Shown here: positions 10,345-21,133 of the stretch, in pieces | Position numbering within the stretch: the stretch's first letter is position 1 | How the letters are laid out: the number at the start of each line of letters is the position of its first letter | Assembly: GCA_012840465.1 (NCBI GenBank) | Contig: DULJ01000067.1 | Coordinates: forward strand, 101,957-165,956 | Direction: 5' to 3' | DNA length: 64,000 nucleotides | Source of the DNA: Caryophanales bacterium | GTDB taxonomy: Bacteria; Bacillota; Bacilli; Bacillales; Bacillaceae_J | The notes under the pieces: model-generated | What the model was told of the DNA's origin: nothing | What the model saw: the letters and a program-made list of their open reading frames with translations, nothing else | Databases searched by the model: none | Program-made: the position numbers and the translations under genes

Positions 10345-10382
10345 AAAGACGCATGGGGTTTTTCCTCATGCGTCTTTTTGCT
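10345..10382. terminator. Convergent terminator
   Basis: AAAGACGCATG...CATGCGTCTTTTTG. Confidence 0.75.
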
Positions 10383-10386
10383 ACTT

Positions 10387-10752
10387 TTATTTAGCAAGTT
10401 CCACTAATTGCTTGTTTACAGCTTCTAGAATTGATTTTGACTTTTCTGTTACATTATTTGGTATTACTTCATCCTCACCATATTCAACACCATGTGGGTA
10501 ATAATGTTTACCAAGGATGGGTGTTAAAAGCTTGATTTTAGCATGATTAGAATCAACATTCCCTTCTACTGCATACCCTTGAACACGTAAATAAAATACT
10601 TCTTTTGTATCTAATTGTTCAAATTTACGGTCAAATGAAACACGTTCATAATCCCATTGTTCTCTAGATAATAATTGATATTCACCTAGTACTCTGCGAA
10701 GCAGTGAAATATCATATACTTTATCATCTAACCCCGTTCCTTCAAATCTCAC
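10387..10752 (-). CDS. ylbA: YugN-like family protein (YlbA)
   Basis: 121 aa; similarity by recognition to YugN family; position between ctaG and ylbB. Confidence 0.7.
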   Translation of the reverse strand: MRFEGTGLDDKVYDISLLRRVLGEYQLLSREQWDYERVSFDRKFEQLDTKEVFYLRVQGYAVEGNVDSNHAKIKLLTPILGKHYYPHGVEYGEDEVIPNNVTEKSKSILEAVNKQLVELAK

Positions 10753-10909
10753 TATGTATCCCTCCTAAATTTCAAAACACTCTAAATCTATAATAGAAGA
10801 AAAGCGTTTAAGATGCAATAAAGACTCGAAAAAAGTTATTTTTGAAAAAATTTTGTATGAGAAATTTATACTATTTTGATCACAATATAAATGTCAAAGT
10901 AATTTTTTT

Positions 10910-11545
10910 ATGAAAGGAGTTTTTCACCTGAAAAAAGTTATTGTTTCCATGTTGTTTTTTGTAATGCTCGGAGCAGGAGCCGCTATCGGGAATGCACAAA
11001 CGCAAACCTATATGGTTCAACCAGGTGATACCATGTGGAAAATTGCTGTACGGTATCAAATTGGTTTAAGTGAATTGATTCAGGCAAACCCGCAAATTAA
11101 AAATCCGGCATTGATTTATCCAAATCAAAGATTGACTATCCCAACCGTTAATGGCGAAAAAAGTATTGAAACAGAGGTTATTCGATTAACAAACCAACAA
11201 AGAGCTAAATATGGGCTCCCAGCTTTAGTAGCTGATTGGGAACTATCAAGAGTGGCACGTTATAAATCCATTGATATGAGGGATAAGAATTATTTTAGCC
11301 ATACGTCACCAACTTATGGGTCACCATTTACGATGATGAAAAACTTTGGTATTCGATATTCAGCAGCAGCAGAAAATATTGCAGCGGGTCAAGCCTCACC
11401 ACAAGAAGTTGTAAACTCTTGGATGAATAGCCCAGGACATCGCCAAAATATTCTAGATTCAAGAATGACCCACATTGGGGTTGGTTATACTAACGGTGGT
11501 GGGTCATACCGTCACTATTGGACACAGATGTTTATTAAAAAATAA
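10910..11545 (+). CDS. Secreted LysM + CAP (SCP-like) domain protein
   Basis: Signal peptide; LysM YMVQPGDTMWKIAVRYQIGLSELIQANPQI; CAP motifs YFSHTSPTYGSPF, NSPGHRQNIL. Confidence 0.9.
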   Translation: MKGVFHLKKVIVSMLFFVMLGAGAAIGNAQTQTYMVQPGDTMWKIAVRYQIGLSELIQANPQIKNPALIYPNQRLTIPTVNGEKSIETEVIRLTNQQRAKYGLPALVADWELSRVARYKSIDMRDKNYFSHTSPTYGSPFTMMKNFGIRYSAAAENIAAGQASPQEVVNSWMNSPGHRQNILDSRMTHIGVGYTNGGGSYRHYWTQMFIKK

Positions 11546-11562
11546 TCTTTGGAGGGACCGAT

Positions 11563-11985
11563 ATGAAAAGTGTTCGCGATGTAATGTCAACAAATGTTGA
11601 GTATTGTACACCAGTGGATAATGCATTTGAAGTAGCGACAAAAATGAAGGATTTAAATGTTGGCGCTATTCCAATTGTAGAAAATGGGAATTTATTAGGG
11701 ATGATTACGGACAGGGATATAGTAATTAGGGGAATTGCGGAAAAACGTTCTGGTTCGGATGCCGTAACCGATCTTATGAGCCAAGAATTAATCACTGTTT
11801 CCCCGGTTTCCTCTGTTCATGAAGCAGCACAAATCATGGCAGAAAAACAAATCCGTCGTCTTCCTGTAGTCGAAAATGGTCAGTTAGTAGGAATTGTGTC
11901 ACTAGGTGACCTTGCGGTTGAAAATGATTCAGACCAAAAAGCAGGCTATGCTCTTAGTGAAATATCCGAACCACCACAGATGTAA
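11563..11985 (+). CDS. ylbB: CBS-domain pair protein (YlbB-like)
   Basis: Two CBS repeats: MITDRDIVIRG, RRLPVVENGQLVGIVSLGDLA. Confidence 0.88.
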   Translation: MKSVRDVMSTNVEYCTPVDNAFEVATKMKDLNVGAIPIVENGNLLGMITDRDIVIRGIAEKRSGSDAVTDLMSQELITVSPVSSVHEAAQIMAEKQIRRLPVVENGQLVGIVSLGDLAVENDSDQKAGYALSEISEPPQM

Positions 11986-11995
11986 GATATAAAAA

Positions 11996-12032
11996 AGCGG
12001 AGGTACCTTCTTAGGAAGGTACCTCTTATTTT
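11996..12032 (+). terminator. Terminator after ylbB
   Basis: GAGGTACCTTC-TTAG-GAAGGTACCTC followed by TTATTTTTTTT. Confidence 0.85.
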
Positions 12033-12101
12033 TTTTAGGAATAAAATTAAATCCCATCTATATAATGGTATAGAAAGTAAGGACAAGCAGGGGGGCTTTT
12101 T

Positions 12102-13145
12102 ATGGGGAAAAACATCCTTTCTTTTTTTATACTAGTAACATTAGTGTCCGTATTAGCTATTATCTACGTTCAATTACCTGGTGCAACATTCCAAACGACT
12201 TCTACCAAATTGATGATTCCTGAAATGGTAGAGAAAGAAACAGAGTCGCCATTTCCGAAGGAAACAAGGAAGATGTACGAGTTAATTGGAAAGGATAGGG
12301 AAGAAGTAATTAAATTACTTGGACAACCACGAAGAATAGATGCATCTGAGTATGATTATGATTGGTGGATCTACAATGAATCTATCACTAATTATTGCCA
12401 AATAGGAATCGAAAATGACAAAGTAGTCACCGTCTATGTAATGGGTGAAAACAATGAAATTGCTCCCTTTCATATTGGCCAAACCCGAAATACCCTCGAA
12501 ACAATAGTTGATCTATCAGATAAAGTAGCCTTGGAAGTTGATAAAAATTTATATCAATTTGAATTAACGAAAGAAGAAGTAGATACTGTTCCGCTAATCC
12601 AATATAAAAATATTTGGGCACAAATCTATATTGATAAGTTTAGTGGCACGATTTCAAGTATAAGGTTCCTTGATGCGGAAACTTTAGTTAAAATTAGACC
12701 GTATGAGCTTGTATATCGAGGTAATTTAATTTCTGCAAAGGAAATTGCTTCTAAAAGGTGGTATGAAATTGAAAAGGGGAAGGCTTTGCAGATATTAGAT
12801 ATGACGAATGTATTAAGAGAACGTAATGGGTTAAGCGCTGTGAATTGGGATGAATCCGCAGCTGTCGTTGCCTATGACCACTCAAGGGAAATGTTTGAAG
12901 AAAAGTATTTTTCGCATAATTCACCTACTTATGGGGATTTAGCCGATCGTTTGGTAAACGGTGGTGTTGATTTCAGAGTGGCGGGAGAGAATATAGCCGC
13001 ACGTTATGTTGATGCCATCTCAGCGGTAGAAGGATGGTTGAATAGTGAAGGGCATCGTACAACCCTTTTAAATAAGGAATTTACCCACTTAGGGGTTGGT
13101 GTGTATGAAAAGTACTATACTCAAAATTTTATAAAGGCATGGTAA
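12102..13145 (+). CDS. ylbC: CAP-domain protein with CAP-associated N-terminal domain (YlbC)
   Basis: Signal anchor; IGKDREEVIKLLGQPRRIDASEYDYDWWIY; CAP motifs YFSHNSPTYGDLADRL, NSEGHRTTLL. Confidence 0.85.
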   Translation: MGKNILSFFILVTLVSVLAIIYVQLPGATFQTTSTKLMIPEMVEKETESPFPKETRKMYELIGKDREEVIKLLGQPRRIDASEYDYDWWIYNESITNYCQIGIENDKVVTVYVMGENNEIAPFHIGQTRNTLETIVDLSDKVALEVDKNLYQFELTKEEVDTVPLIQYKNIWAQIYIDKFSGTISSIRFLDAETLVKIRPYELVYRGNLISAKEIASKRWYEIEKGKALQILDMTNVLRERNGLSAVNWDESAAVVAYDHSREMFEEKYFSHNSPTYGDLADRLVNGGVDFRVAGENIAARYVDAISAVEGWLNSEGHRTTLLNKEFTHLGVGVYEKYYTQNFIKAW

Positions 13146-13218
13146 AATGGGCGGACATTTGAGCGTAGATGTTAATAACCTATAGTAGGCCAAATATGTA
13201 ATTTATGCCAAGGCATAT

Positions 13219-13260
13219 CTGATACTATAAAGTATAAAAATTTATGGATTATAGTATCAG
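13219..13260. repeat. Perfect 12-bp inverted repeat upstream of ylbD
   Basis: CTGATACTATAA-(18 nt)-TTATAGTATCAG. Confidence 0.85.
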
Positions 13261-13327
13261 AAAAGACATCGCAAGTTGCCATTATCGGCAAATTACGTGT
13301 TTTTCTAATAATATTGAGGTGAATATT

Positions 13328-13753
13328 ATGGGGAAGCTACATCCGAAAGTTGCTGAATTTAAGAAGTTTGTAGAACGTCATCCTGGAATAGTGAAAGAAG
13401 TCCGTTCAAAAGAGAAAGGCTGGCAGGAGATTTTCGAAGATTGGTATATGTTTGGAGAAGAGGATTCGATGTGGGAAAAGTATAGATCTGGTTTTGAAAA
13501 TGGAAGCGAAATAGCAACTAAAAAGGACAACCCAAAAAAGGATTCTGACTTCATGGGCCAGATTTTATCAATTGTTAAAAATATCGATATGAATGAAATG
13601 CAAAAGCATATTAGTAATGTAAGTGGGGCCATTGCGAACGTCCAACAAATCATTGAACAATTCCAAGGTTTTAAACAAAACAACACAAATAATAATCCAC
13701 GAATGAACGGTCCAAGAAATTCTCGTCAGCCTTTTCACTATAATAAGGATTAA
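13328..13753 (+). CDS. ylbD: YlbD family putative coat protein
   Basis: MGKLHPKVAEFKKFVERHPGIVKEVRSKEKGWQEIFEDWYMFGEED; start reassigned from the ORF track to the ATG with GAGGTG RBS. Confidence 0.85.
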   Translation: MGKLHPKVAEFKKFVERHPGIVKEVRSKEKGWQEIFEDWYMFGEEDSMWEKYRSGFENGSEIATKKDNPKKDSDFMGQILSIVKNIDMNEMQKHISNVSGAIANVQQIIEQFQGFKQNNTNNNPRMNGPRNSRQPFHYNKD

Positions 13754-13776
13754 ATCTGTCTGGAGTTGTTTGAAAA

Positions 13777-14016
13777 ATGCGCCGCGAAATCCAATCTTAT
13801 TTACAAAGTAGACCTGATATGCTCATGTTTGTCCGTGAAAGTCCAGGATGGTATCGTAAGTTATCAAGAAGCCCTGAAAAGGTATTTGAAATCGAACAGG
13901 AAGCAAAAATTTTTTATGGCAGAACTTTCCCGCAAAGAATGGATCGGCTAAATGAAAGTATCCAATTTGCCAACATGCTGCTTGGTATGATGAATGTGAT
14001 GGGCAATAATAATTAA
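13777..14016 (+). CDS. ylbE: YlbE-like protein
   Basis: 79 aa; MRREIQSYLQSRPDMLMFVRESPGWYRKLSRSP; position after ylbD. Confidence 0.82.
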   Translation: MRREIQSYLQSRPDMLMFVRESPGWYRKLSRSPEKVFEIEQEAKIFYGRTFPQRMDRLNESIQFANMLLGMMNVMGNNN

Positions 14017-14126
14017 AACATAAATTGGGCCAAGGGCCCTTTTTTTATTTGTCCGTTTAAGATTAATTTCGGCTATCGAAGACAACAATAAGATAAAGAA
14101 ATAAACATTTAAAGGTGGGATCTGCT

Positions 14127-14480
14127 GTGAAAAAAGTAATACTTGTCATCACCTCTTTGATTTTCTTTATGATGGTCAATCCGGCAATCGCTTCAAATAT
14201 AAATCCTATGTCCGTTAAGCATCAAGTGAAGGGTAAGGACATTTACGTGGAATGTGTAATTTCCGATTTTACTTTCTCAAAAAGGGACCATAAAAAAATT
14301 AATAAAAATGGATTCGGTTACCTTCAACTATATTTAAATAATCAAAAAATCGATAATATTTATACGGCAGCATTTATTGTTAAAGGCTTGCCAGCAGGGA
14401 AGCATCAAATCAAACTGGAACTCGTTCATAATGATGGGACCCCCTATAATATACAGAAGGAATTTGATGTAACAATATAG
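14127..14480 (+). CDS. Small secreted protein of unknown function
   Basis: GTG start after GGTGGGATC RBS; signal peptide KKVILVITSLIFFMMVNPAIAS. Confidence 0.7.
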   Translation: MKKVILVITSLIFFMMVNPAIASNINPMSVKHQVKGKDIYVECVISDFTFSKRDHKKINKNGFGYLQLYLNNQKIDNIYTAAFIVKGLPAGKHQIKLELVHNDGTPYNIQKEFDVTI

Positions 14481-14490
14481 CTTTCATGGT

Positions 14491-14955
14491 ATGATTATGT
14501 TGGAGGTGCTCAAAAAGGTGTTAGCAACAGAAGAAAGAATGAACATACTCGGTATTACGGATGAGTTGTCTGAAATGATTCTTAAATCTGATGTAGTCGA
14601 TCATTATTATCAGCGTTTATATAAATTGAGACAAGATGAAAAGGCAAGGAACTTAATCCAAGCTTTTACGAAGCAAAAGGAAATATATGAAGAAGTTCAT
14701 CGAATTGGAAAATACCACCCGGATTATTTAAAGGTGATCAAAGAAACAAGAGAATTAAAAAGGGACATGGACCTATTAGAATCTGTATATGAATTTAAAA
14801 AGGCCGAAAATGCATTGCAAAGTCTTTTGGATGAAATTAGTGTATTAATCGGTCATTCTGTGTCTCGGCAAATAAAAGTACCGACAGGCGAACCATTTTT
14901 CGAGTCGGCTTCAGGCTGTAGTGGCTGTAGCGGTGGAGGCCATAGCTGTGGTTAA
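14491..14955 (+). CDS. ylbF: RicF/YlbF (Y-complex, RNase Y regulator)
   Basis: YlbF family with [21 protein letters not shown] and Cys-rich tail [14 protein letters not shown]; start codon ambiguous. Confidence 0.88.
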   Translation: MIMLEVLKKVLATEERMNILGITDELSEMILKSDVVDHYYQRLYKLRQDEKARNLIQAFTKQKEIYEEVHRIGKYHPDYLKVIKETRELKRDMDLLESVYEFKKAENALQSLLDEISVLIGHSVSRQIKVPTGEPFFESASGCSGCSGGGHSCG

Positions 14956-15032
14956 ATATGTTAGACTTGCAAAAGAATAGATTATCATGCTACTCTGACA
15001 ATGCGAGCGTTTTGATTAAAGGAGATTTAATT

Positions 15033-15311
15033 ATGAACTTTGGAAATCGACAAGGAATAATAGTTTGGGTACATTCATTAAAACAAGTTAAGCAATTAAA
15101 ACGTTATGGAAATATCCATTATGTTTCTAAAAAGCTTAAATATATCGTGATCTATATGGATATGGAGCTAGTGGAAGATGCAGTTGATAAGATTAAATCC
15201 TTGTCGTTTGTAAAAAAAGTGGATCTTTCCTACAAACCTTTTTTGAAAACTGAATTTGAAAACTCTAAGCCTGATAAGGCAAAAGAGTATGATTATAAAA
15301 TTGGAATTTAA
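15033..15311 (+). CDS. ylbG: YlbG family protein (DUF2129)
   Basis: [50 protein letters not shown] upstream of this ATG. Confidence 0.85.
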   Translation: MNFGNRQGIIVWVHSLKQVKQLKRYGNIHYVSKKLKYIVIYMDMELVEDAVDKIKSLSFVKKVDLSYKPFLKTEFENSKPDKAKEYDYKIGI

Positions 15312-15314
15312 CTT

Positions 15315-15354
15315 ATAACTAAAAGGGCTAACTCAAAGAGTTAGCCCTTTTAGT
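15315..15354. terminator. Convergent terminator
   Basis: AAAAGGGCTAACTC-AAA-GAGTTAGCCCTTTT. Confidence 0.85.
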
Positions 15355-15744
15355 TTAGTGCATTGGCGGGATAAAACGATTCATTCTTAGAATGCCAATT
15401 AAATGCTGATAATAAATATCTGTTTCAGCAAAAGTTGTTGAAGGTTTTACCTCAAATGAAATAATTTCTTTCCCCAGCTCCTCGGCTAATTGCTTAAATA
15501 AATCAAAGCGTTTATTTGGCTTTTTTTCTGGATTGGGGATTCCTTCTCTACAGATATAAATTGGTTGAAAATCGCCTGTTGTTGTTGGATTTAAAACAAC
15601 AGCCAAAGAAGTAACATCCCTTTCGTTGATTTTCGTATGAAATGCCATTAAATGAATAAGTCTATGTTTGTTTGTTCTGGCAATTTCCAGCAGTTCATAT
15701 AGGTCAGAATATCCTTGTCCAAGTTCGATAAATCGCTGAATCAT
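15355..15744 (-). CDS. Conserved Bacillus-type hypothetical protein
   Basis: 130 aa ORF, good RBS (AAAGGAG) 8 nt before ATG; no confident family. Confidence 0.65.
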   Translation of the reverse strand: MIQRFIELGQGYSDLYELLEIARTNKHRLIHLMAFHTKINERDVTSLAVVLNPTTTGDFQPIYICREGIPNPEKKPNKRFDLFKQLAEELGKEIISFEVKPSTTFAETDIYYQHLIGILRMNRFIPPMH

Positions 15745-15889
15745 AATTAGGGCTCCTTTCAATATGAATCAAGTTTCACTTTACCAATTGATTGAAAAAA
15801 CGTCAAAATTTTTTTCATATTCGTATATAAAATACCTCTTATTTTTGGTATCGTAATAAAGAGTCGTAAGCTACGGTCTGGGGGTATGT

Positions 15890-17320
15890 ATGGTAAAGAA
15901 AATTTTGATCATTTTGGTATTCTTATTAATTATTATAGCGGGATTAACAGGATATCAATGGCTGATGTATGACAAACTTGGAAAAACGACTGAACGAGTG
16001 CAAACAGAAAATTTAGAGATTGAAGCTGAACTAGTACATAAAGACGGCGAACTTTCGATCACTCAAACGGTTTCAAAACTAGGTCAAGACAGCTTTTTGA
16101 TAGAGATTCCTAGGGGAGTAAAAGATTTCGAATGTCACTTTGGAAATGGTGAGAACTGTGAAATAAGGGAAGACTCAAACTACTACCGTATCCCAGTTGG
16201 AAGCGAAACACTTATAACATTTAAATATTCAATTCCTTTTGATGAAGGGAAAAATGACTATTGGCTCGAGAATGGTTTTGTTCAACTTTTTTCAAATAAC
16301 GAAACACCACTATTTGGGAATTTTACGGTAACCATATTAGAGGACGTTAATAAATCAAATAGATGGTTTTCAGGTGCCTTAAGTGAGGTACATGTCGATA
16401 AAGAACATATTTCGTATTTTGCATGGACGAAAAAAGATACAAAGAATTTCCCTCTGTATATGTCAAAGGCCCAACTAAATAAAATTGAAGGGTTCGAGCC
16501 TCACCTTTCTTTATTTTTATTAAATTCGACCGATGAAGAGGTTGGCTTTACTAATAATTGGCATAAGCAATTACATTCTAGGAATGGACTTACGATCGTG
16601 CAATCTAATAGTGAACAAGTTTACATAGCACCATTATTAGTCGTTATTCCCAAAGACTATAACGTTGAAAAATGGGAGGAACTAGCTATTCAGGCTTATT
16701 TACAAAATTATAAAAAGCCAGATACACAAGATATAGAATGGGTCTGGAATGTGCTGCCTTCCTTTATTCTAGACCGCCCGACGGGAGAAGGAAAAGAATT
16801 AGAAATGTCTAAAGAGTTGCTCGAAAATCTTCAACCAGAGAGTAAGAACGCCTTTGCTTCATGGCTGCTTAAACAAAATAAGGACAACTTGACAGGAATA
16901 ACATTGGCTGATCTTGATAAACAGTTATCAGAATTATGTAGCTTAAAAGTAATATTTTTTGAAAAAAATGAAAGTAAGAATAGTCCATTCGTTCCATTGT
17001 ATTTTATTGATCAAAGAAAGGTTTTTTTCGGGAATAAAGAAGTGAATTTGAAATGGAATGCGGTGATAAAAAACAATGATCTCCTTTTCCCTTTCCAAGA
17101 AACACTGGAAATCACTGGATTTGATATAAATGTTGTAACAGAACTAGAAAAATACGAAGTAATGAAGGATGAAAAACGTTGGACATTCTCATTAGAGGAG
17201 GGAACAAGTCCAAGTCCTTTAGAGTTAATTGGAGAAGAACTATATATATCTGAAAACGGGCTTGAAAAGTTTCTGAATATAGAAGTTATTAAACGAAATG
17301 AAGGAATTTATTTACGATAA
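15890..17320 (+). CDS. Membrane-anchored extracytoplasmic protein of unknown function with possible C-terminal stalk-like domain
   Basis: 476 aa, single N-terminal TM; C-terminus INVVTELEKYEV...ELYISENGLEKFLNIEV is stalk/copper-amine-oxidase-N-like. Confidence 0.6.
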   Translation: MVKKILIILVFLLIIIAGLTGYQWLMYDKLGKTTERVQTENLEIEAELVHKDGELSITQTVSKLGQDSFLIEIPRGVKDFECHFGNGENCEIREDSNYYRIPVGSETLITFKYSIPFDEGKNDYWLENGFVQLFSNNETPLFGNFTVTILEDVNKSNRWFSGALSEVHVDKEHISYFAWTKKDTKNFPLYMSKAQLNKIEGFEPHLSLFLLNSTDEEVGFTNNWHKQLHSRNGLTIVQSNSEQVYIAPLLVVIPKDYNVEKWEELAIQAYLQNYKKPDTQDIEWVWNVLPSFILDRPTGEGKELEMSKELLENLQPESKNAFASWLLKQNKDNLTGITLADLDKQLSELCSLKVIFFEKNESKNSPFVPLYFIDQRKVFFGNKEVNLKWNAVIKNNDLLFPFQETLEITGFDINVVTELEKYEVMKDEKRWTFSLEEGTSPSPLELIGEELYISENGLEKFLNIEVIKRNEGIYLR

Positions 17321-17332
17321 AGTACAAAAAAT

Positions 17333-17372
17333 AAAAAAACCCCTGCTTTCGCAGGGCCCTTCTATTTTTCTT
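17333..17372 (+). terminator. Terminator after 476-aa ORF
   Basis: AAAAAACCCCTGC-TTTC-GCAGGG...CTTCTATTTTTC. Confidence 0.65.
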
Positions 17373-17468
17373 GAAAGCCTATGTTGACTTCCATTACAAG
17401 AAGGCAAAGGGAGAGGAGAAACCGGAGGAAGAACTTATGGGGAAACGTAAGTCTTCTCCGCGGTTGGC

Positions 17469-17493
17469 AACAACATCAGAAAATGATGTTGTT
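17469..17493. repeat. Perfect 10-bp stem-loop in intergenic region
   Basis: AACAACATCA-GAAAA-TGATGTTGTT. Confidence 0.7.
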
Positions 17494-17680
17494 ACTATCC
17501 ATTATGACCAAAACTTTTTTCTATATACATCTTATTTCGCCGTCACTATTGTTGATGGTTGTATATTTATGGTAGGATGGAAAAGTTAAAGCCTCCGGCG
17601 AGCCTTGCGATTTTCAGAGGTAGTTTTTCGAGCAGATCAAAGACTAAGAACGCCACATCCTGTGGGCCTAAAAATCTGGG

Positions 17681-17711
17681 CACAAATAAATACGCCAAGG
17701 CGCATTTGATC
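17681..17711 (+). repeat. Interspersed repeat, family B copy (ATACGCCAAGGCGCATTTGAT)
   Basis: Same core seen at 30384-30410 (inverted) and 48749-48787. Confidence 0.75.
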
Positions 17712-17736
17712 TATTGGAATTACGTAAGGATTATAG

Positions 17737-18829
<1,093 letters not shown>

Positions 18830-18965
18830 CCATAATTTGGTCAGCCTTTGATCTACTATCGGAATTTATATGCTAATTTGTAGACAGTATAAGAAAGGGC
18901 ATCGAGGGCCTTTAGGTCATCCCCTTGCGGGACTTCCGTCGTTATTGGCGGCAAGTCGTGTCTTT

Positions 18966-20186
18966 TTATTGTTGAAAATTTGCTTTTATATAAAAAATAA
19001 TGTACAAGCATAATGAAGTAATCGTAATCAAGGCACCGTATTGCAATAAAAAGTCCCAATACACAGAAAACCAGGAAAGACCCTGATCATTTGCTAAAGC
19101 GGGAAGGGCTTCTTGCTTATCACTCATAGTATAAAGATTAACATAAAGTGGTCTCCACAATAAAAATACAAAAGTTGATGAAAATATACCTTGCATAATT
19201 CTAGCGATAAAAAATGGCTGAAAACGAATGTCTGTTTCCGCTAAAATACTTGCTACTTGTGCCTGAACAGAAAAGCCACTAAATGCGAGAATGAAGCTGG
19301 TTATGATGACTTTAAACAACAGTTCGACATCTTCCGTTTGACTAGTAAGTTGACTCCCCATCGTTATTTCAAACATCCCCGATATAAGCGGCAAAGCTAG
19401 TTCTGTTGAAATATGAAATAATGAAAGTATATAGCCGACAAAAACAGCTACAACATCGGTGATATTCACTATGTAAAGCAAACGGTTAAATACTGAAAAC
19501 ATAATAATAAAACCACCAATCATTAAAAGGGTGTGGATCGATGAAGTAACTGCATCTCCCAACATTTGTCCGATTGGTCTTCCATTCTTTATTCTTGTTT
19601 GATGAAGCGATTGAAAAGCTTTTTTTACTGAGAAATGATCACTTTTCCTTAAGCTTTCCTTCTCGACTTTGTCCCCGCCGTGAAATCTCATTAGAAGGCC
19701 GACACTAAAATTTCCTAAATAATGGGAGGCAGCTAATAAAATTCCGATATTTGCATTATTAAAAAAACCGACTGATACTGCTCCAAAAATAAATAATGGG
19801 CTTGATGCGTTGGTAAAGGAGACTAGTCGTTCTGCTTCAATTGCTGTTAATTGTTGTTCCTGTCTAAGACGGGCAGTTAGTTTTGCTCCTGCGGGAAAGC
19901 CCGACGCCATGCCCATCGCCCAAACCACTCCTCCTATACCAGGAACTTTGAATAAAGGACGCATAAGGGGTTCTAGGAGGATTCCAATAAATTTCACTAC
20001 ACCATATCCAATTAATAGTTCTGAGACGATGAAAAATGGCAGTAAGGATGGGAAAACAACCCCCCACCACATTTCTAAGCCACGCCTTGATGCTTCTAAT
20101 GATTCTTTTGGAAAAAAAATCAATCCGAATGCCACAAGTGAAATTGAAACGGCAAGTAGGATTGTTTTTAGTTTAGAACGTGTCAC
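18966..20186 (-). CDS. ylbJ: Sporulation integral membrane protein YlbJ
   Basis: Nucleoside-recognition (Gate) type membrane protein; synteny coaD-ylbJ-ylbK. Confidence 0.88.
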   Translation of the reverse strand: MTRSKLKTILLAVSISLVAFGLIFFPKESLEASRRGLEMWWGVVFPSLLPFFIVSELLIGYGVVKFIGILLEPLMRPLFKVPGIGGVVWAMGMASGFPAGAKLTARLRQEQQLTAIEAERLVSFTNASSPLFIFGAVSVGFFNNANIGILLAASHYLGNFSVGLLMRFHGGDKVEKESLRKSDHFSVKKAFQSLHQTRIKNGRPIGQMLGDAVTSSIHTLLMIGGFIIMFSVFNRLLYIVNITDVVAVFVGYILSLFHISTELALPLISGMFEITMGSQLTSQTEDVELLFKVIITSFILAFSGFSVQAQVASILAETDIRFQPFFIARIMQGIFSSTFVFLLWRPLYVNLYTMSDKQEALPALANDQGLSWFSVYWDFLLQYGALITITSLCLYIIFYIKANFQQ

Positions 20187-20341
20187 ATATAGCCCCCCAG
20201 CGAATTCTTGAGTTCTTAATTCTATACTTGCTGAATATAGAATGATAAAATAAGGTCAATTCAATCTCGTCCTACTATAAATATACGAATTTCAAATTAG
20301 AATAGACCAAATTTAAGGAAAAGGGCAACGGAGGGAAACAT

Positions 20342-21133
20342 TTGAGAAAACCAAAAATAGGCTTAGCGCTAGGTTCAGGAGGAGCTAGGGGGTTTGCTCA
20401 TCTAGGTGTAATAAAAGCTTTACATGAAGCTAATATTCCCATTAATTGTATGGCGGGCAGCAGTATGGGAGCATTAGTTGGTGGATTATATGGGGCTGGT
20501 CACGATTTAGAGCGTCTCTATAAGTTGGCAGCTGCATTCAGAAGGAAATATTACCTTGACTTCACAGTGCCTAAAATGGGCTTTGTAAGTGGCCAAAAAA
20601 TAAAAGAATTTATCCGTATTTTTACTATGGGGAAAACAATAGAGCAATTATCCCCCACACTTTGGATCGTTGCCACTGATATTAAGACTGGAGAAAAGGT
20701 TATCTTTAAGGATGGTCCTTTAGCAAATGCCATTAGGGCAAGCATCTCGATCCCAGGTATCTTTGTTCCCGAAAAAATAAATGGGCGGCTCCTTGTTGAT
20801 GGGGGAGTTGTTGACCGAGTTCCTATCTCTGTGGTGAAAGAAATGGGGGCGGATATCGTAATAGCTGTCGATGTTTCGCATGTGAAAGGCGATGTAGAGA
20901 TTACATCGATATTTGATGTGATTCTCCAAAGTATTGACATCATGCAGAATGAATTAGCCAGATTAAAACAATTCGATGCAGATGTTATGATTAAACCGCG
21001 TGTAGAGCAATATAGTGCTAAGGCCTTTACGAATACTGAAGACATCATCCGTATCGGTGAGGAGGAAGCACTGAAGCAAATTCCGTTAATAGTAGATGTT
21101 ATACAGAAGTGGAAGGAGTCGCAACATGAATAA
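20342..21133 (+). CDS. ylbK: Patatin-like phospholipase family protein (YlbK)
   Basis: ALGSGGARGFAHLGVI, GSSMGALVGG, DGGVVDRVP motifs. Confidence 0.92.
   Translation: MRKPKIGLALGSGGARGFAHLGVIKALHEANIPINCMAGSSMGALVGGLYGAGHDLERLYKLAAAFRRKYYLDFTVPKMGFVSGQKIKEFIRIFTMGKTIEQLSPTLWIVATDIKTGEKVIFKDGPLANAIRASISIPGIFVPEKINGRLLVDGGVVDRVPISVVKEMGADIVIAVDVSHVKGDVEITSIFDVILQSIDIMQNELARLKQFDADVMIKPRVEQYSAKAFTNTEDIIRIGEEEALKQIPLIVDVIQKWKESQHE

Noticed and set aside
10910-13145. Two nearby CAP-domain genes as a novel secreted effector system
   Set aside because: CAP and LysM-CAP proteins are common in Bacillaceae and ylbC is a conserved syntenic gene; nothing specific links the pair.
17371-17589. 72-aa ORF (and the overlapping 64-aa ORF 17381-17575) as a gene
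   Set aside because: No clear RBS, overlapping open frames in the same segment, contains a perfect stem-loop and runs into repeat sequence; more likely non-coding.
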